From contig JAFSUE010000284.1 in assembly GCA_017445435.1 (NCBI GenBank), positions 1 through 7,464 of the forward strand: a stretch of 7,464 nucleotides of DNA. The letters are read 5' to 3'. The notes under the pieces are model-generated. The model was not told the origin of the DNA, made no database searches, and saw nothing but the letters and a program-made list of their open reading frames with translations. A program made the position numbers and the translations under genes. Of the stretch, positions 6,291 to 7,464 are shown one piece after another; position 1 is the first letter of the stretch, and each line of letters starts with the position of its first letter. This stretch comes from Selenomonadaceae bacterium. Its GTDB lineage: Bacteria; Bacillota; Negativicutes; Selenomonadales; Selenomonadaceae.

Positions 6291-6322
6291 ATTCTTAATT
6301 CTGCATTCTTAATTCTTAATTC
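6291..6322. repeat. Heptanucleotide tandem array C (attctta)
   Basis: Four 7-bp units (attctta, attctgc, attctta, attctta; 6291-6318) and a partial attc. It begins seven bases after the bioY stop and ends five bases before the terminator stem. Its unit is the reverse complement of array D behind corA. Confidence 0.85.
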
Positions 6323-6327
6323 AAAAA

Positions 6328-6362
6328 GCCCTAGCAGTTAAGCGTAGGGCAAAATTTTTTTT
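6328..6362 (+). terminator. Rho-independent terminator of bioY
   Basis: GCCCTA (6328-6333) pairs with TAGGGC (6345-6350) across an 11-nt loop. The stem is followed by AAAA and then eight T (6355-6362). The four A between stem and T-run are slightly unusual. The sequence before the stem is AAAAA, so a leftward transcript would also see a stem followed by five T, but no leftward gene ends here. Confidence 0.7.
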
Positions 6363-6392
6363 AGTGCAAAATTTTTAAGATCCAATTCGTTG

Positions 6393-6421
6393 TGGACAAA
6401 ATTTTCATTGCATTATAAAAT
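6393..6421 (+). promoter_or_regulatory. Sigma-A type promoter for corA
   Basis: TGGACA (6393-6398), 17-bp spacer, TAAAAT (6416-6421); each box differs from consensus at one base. Transcription would start near 6428, leaving a leader of about 36 nt, too short for an Mg2+ riboswitch. It follows the bioY terminator, so corA is an independent unit. Confidence 0.65.
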
Positions 6422-6463
6422 ACCTTTAAAAATTTTTCAGTCAGACGAAGGGAGGCGCGGGAT

Positions 6464-7417
6464 TTGGTGGAAATTTATAAATCACAAGAATCTGGACATC
6501 TTGAAGAATTGACGCTAAAGACTTTGGAGAAAGGCGCATGGATAAATATTGTTGACCCAACGCCGTACGAATTAAAGGAAGTTAGCGACGTTACGAACGT
6601 TGAACCAGATTTTTTACGCTCTGCCCTTGACGAAGAGGAACGCTCACACATTGACGTTGAGGAAGAATCCATAATGATTTTAACTAACGTCCCTATCGTC
6701 TACGACGAAGAAAGTTACGACACCTTGCCGCTTTCCGTCATCTTGACGAAAAAATATATTATAACCGTCTGCCTTGAAGAAACGCCAGTCATTGCCAGCT
6801 TTAACCAGCGAACTGCGCGGCTCTTCCATACTTACAAGCGCACGCAATTTTTATTTGAAATTTTGTATCGTTCGGCAACTTTTTATCTGCGCTATCTTCG
6901 TCAGATAAATAAACTTTCTGATGAAATTGAAGATCAACTTCGCGAATCAATGCGAAATAGCGATATACTTCGGCTTATGGAACTTCAAAAAGGCTTAACG
7001 TACTTCAACGCGGCTTTACGCTCAAATGACGCCGTACTTGAAAAAATTATGCGCCTTCGTACAAATAAAACTATCGACGGCATTTTAGAAATGTATGAAG
7101 AAGATGAAGACTTGCTGGAAGATGTCATTATTGAAAATAAGCAGGCGCGTGAAATGGTTGAAATGTACAGTCAAATTCTTTCGCAAATGGCAGATATTTT
7201 TTCATCAATCATTTCAAACAATCAAAATAAAGTTATGAAATTTTTGGCGGCAGTCACAATCATAATCGCTGTGCCGACAGTCATTGCAAGTTTTTTCGGA
7301 ATGAATGTACCAGTACCAATGGAGGGCAACGATTATGGCTTTATTACGGTAATGGTTATTGCAACTATTGCGTCGTCCATTGCGTCATATTTTTTCTGGA
7401 AAAACAGAATGTTTTAA
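6464..7417 (+). CDS. corA: CorA-family magnesium/cobalt transport channel
   Basis: Pentameric inner-membrane divalent cation channel; 317 residues, normal for the family. The N-terminal cytoplasmic alpha/beta domain covers about 1-125 (WINIVDPTPYEL at 26-37, LRSALDEEERSHIDVEEESIMILTNVP at 51-77, containing the acidic stretch). A long helical stalk runs about 125-258 (YLRQINKLSDEIEDQLRESM and beyond). The first membrane helix is about 258-278 and ends in the signature GMN at 279-281; the second is about 291-311, followed by a short basic end (KNRMF). The start is TTG at 6464-6466 because GGGAGG (6450-6455) lies eight bases upstream; the next codon, GTG at 6467, would have eleven. It differs in direction and function from the flagellar cluster. 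Confidence 0.93.
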   Translation: MVEIYKSQESGHLEELTLKTLEKGAWINIVDPTPYELKEVSDVTNVEPDFLRSALDEEERSHIDVEEESIMILTNVPIVYDEESYDTLPLSVILTKKYIITVCLEETPVIASFNQRTARLFHTYKRTQFLFEILYRSATFYLRYLRQINKLSDEIEDQLRESMRNSDILRLMELQKGLTYFNAALRSNDAVLEKIMRLRTNKTIDGILEMYEEDEDLLEDVIIENKQAREMVEMYSQILSQMADIFSSIISNNQNKVMKFLAAVTIIIAVPTVIASFFGMNVPVPMEGNDYGFITVMVIATIASSIASYFFWKNRMF

Positions 7418-7420
7418 TTG

Positions 7421-7453
7421 AATTAAGAATGAAGAATTAAGAATTAAGAATTA
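7421..7453. repeat. Heptanucleotide tandem array D (aattaag)
   Basis: Four 7-bp units (aattaag, aatgaag, aattaag, aattaag; 7421-7448) and a partial aatta. It starts three bases after the corA stop codon. The unit is the reverse complement of array C, so corA lies between inverted copies. A short T-run follows, but there is no GC stem before it. Confidence 0.85.
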
Positions 7454-7464
7454 TTTTTGAACGC

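Noticed and set aside
6328..6362. Bidirectional terminator for a leftward gene
   Set aside because: The stem followed by five T also works leftward, but no leftward gene ends to the right of it in this window.

Overview
The window (7,464 bp, AT-rich, low-GC Gram-positive style signals) looks like chromosomal DNA of a flagellated member of the Bacillota. The evidence is a FliM/FliY-type switch (FliY, not plain FliN), an FlbD/SwrD gene, strong GGAGG-type ribosome binding sites and consensus sigma-A promoters. The gene style would fit the Negativicutes (Selenomonas-like), but that is a guess and nothing here proves it.

Left block, minus strand (5489 down to 1): a flagellar/chemotaxis operon read leftward in the order flbD, fliL, fliM, fliY, a two-domain acyltransferase/glycosyltransferase gene, and the first 20 codons of cheY, which runs off the left edge. 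FliM and FliY form the C-ring switch. Both carry an N-terminal peptide of the type that binds CheY-P, and FliY also carries two intact CheC-type phosphatase sites. CheY is the signal they read and FliL supports the stator. The enzyme between fliY and cheY is not a standard flagellar part. Its position suggests surface-glycan or flagellin modification. Its acyltransferase domain has Gln where the recalled family alignment has the catalytic His, and its glycosyltransferase end is more AT-rich than the rest. cheY has its own near-consensus promoter behind this gene.

Middle (5490-5731): a divergent control region. Rightward it has a near-consensus sigma-A promoter for bioY, overlapped by a possible BirA (biotin repressor) operator. 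Leftward it has only a weak promoter candidate for the flagellar operon.

Right block, plus strand: bioY (biotin ECF transporter S component), a Rho-independent terminator, a promoter, and a CorA-family Mg2+/Co2+ channel gene.

The structure that gene calling would miss is a set of four short heptanucleotide tandem arrays with exact 7-bp phasing, each in a different intergenic gap (3559-3588, 4691-4732, 6291-6322, 7421-7453). The units differ: attacgc/a, c/tagtagt, attctta and aattaag. The last two are reverse complements of each other and flank corA. I see no CRISPR, IS element, tRNA, rRNA or phage gene.
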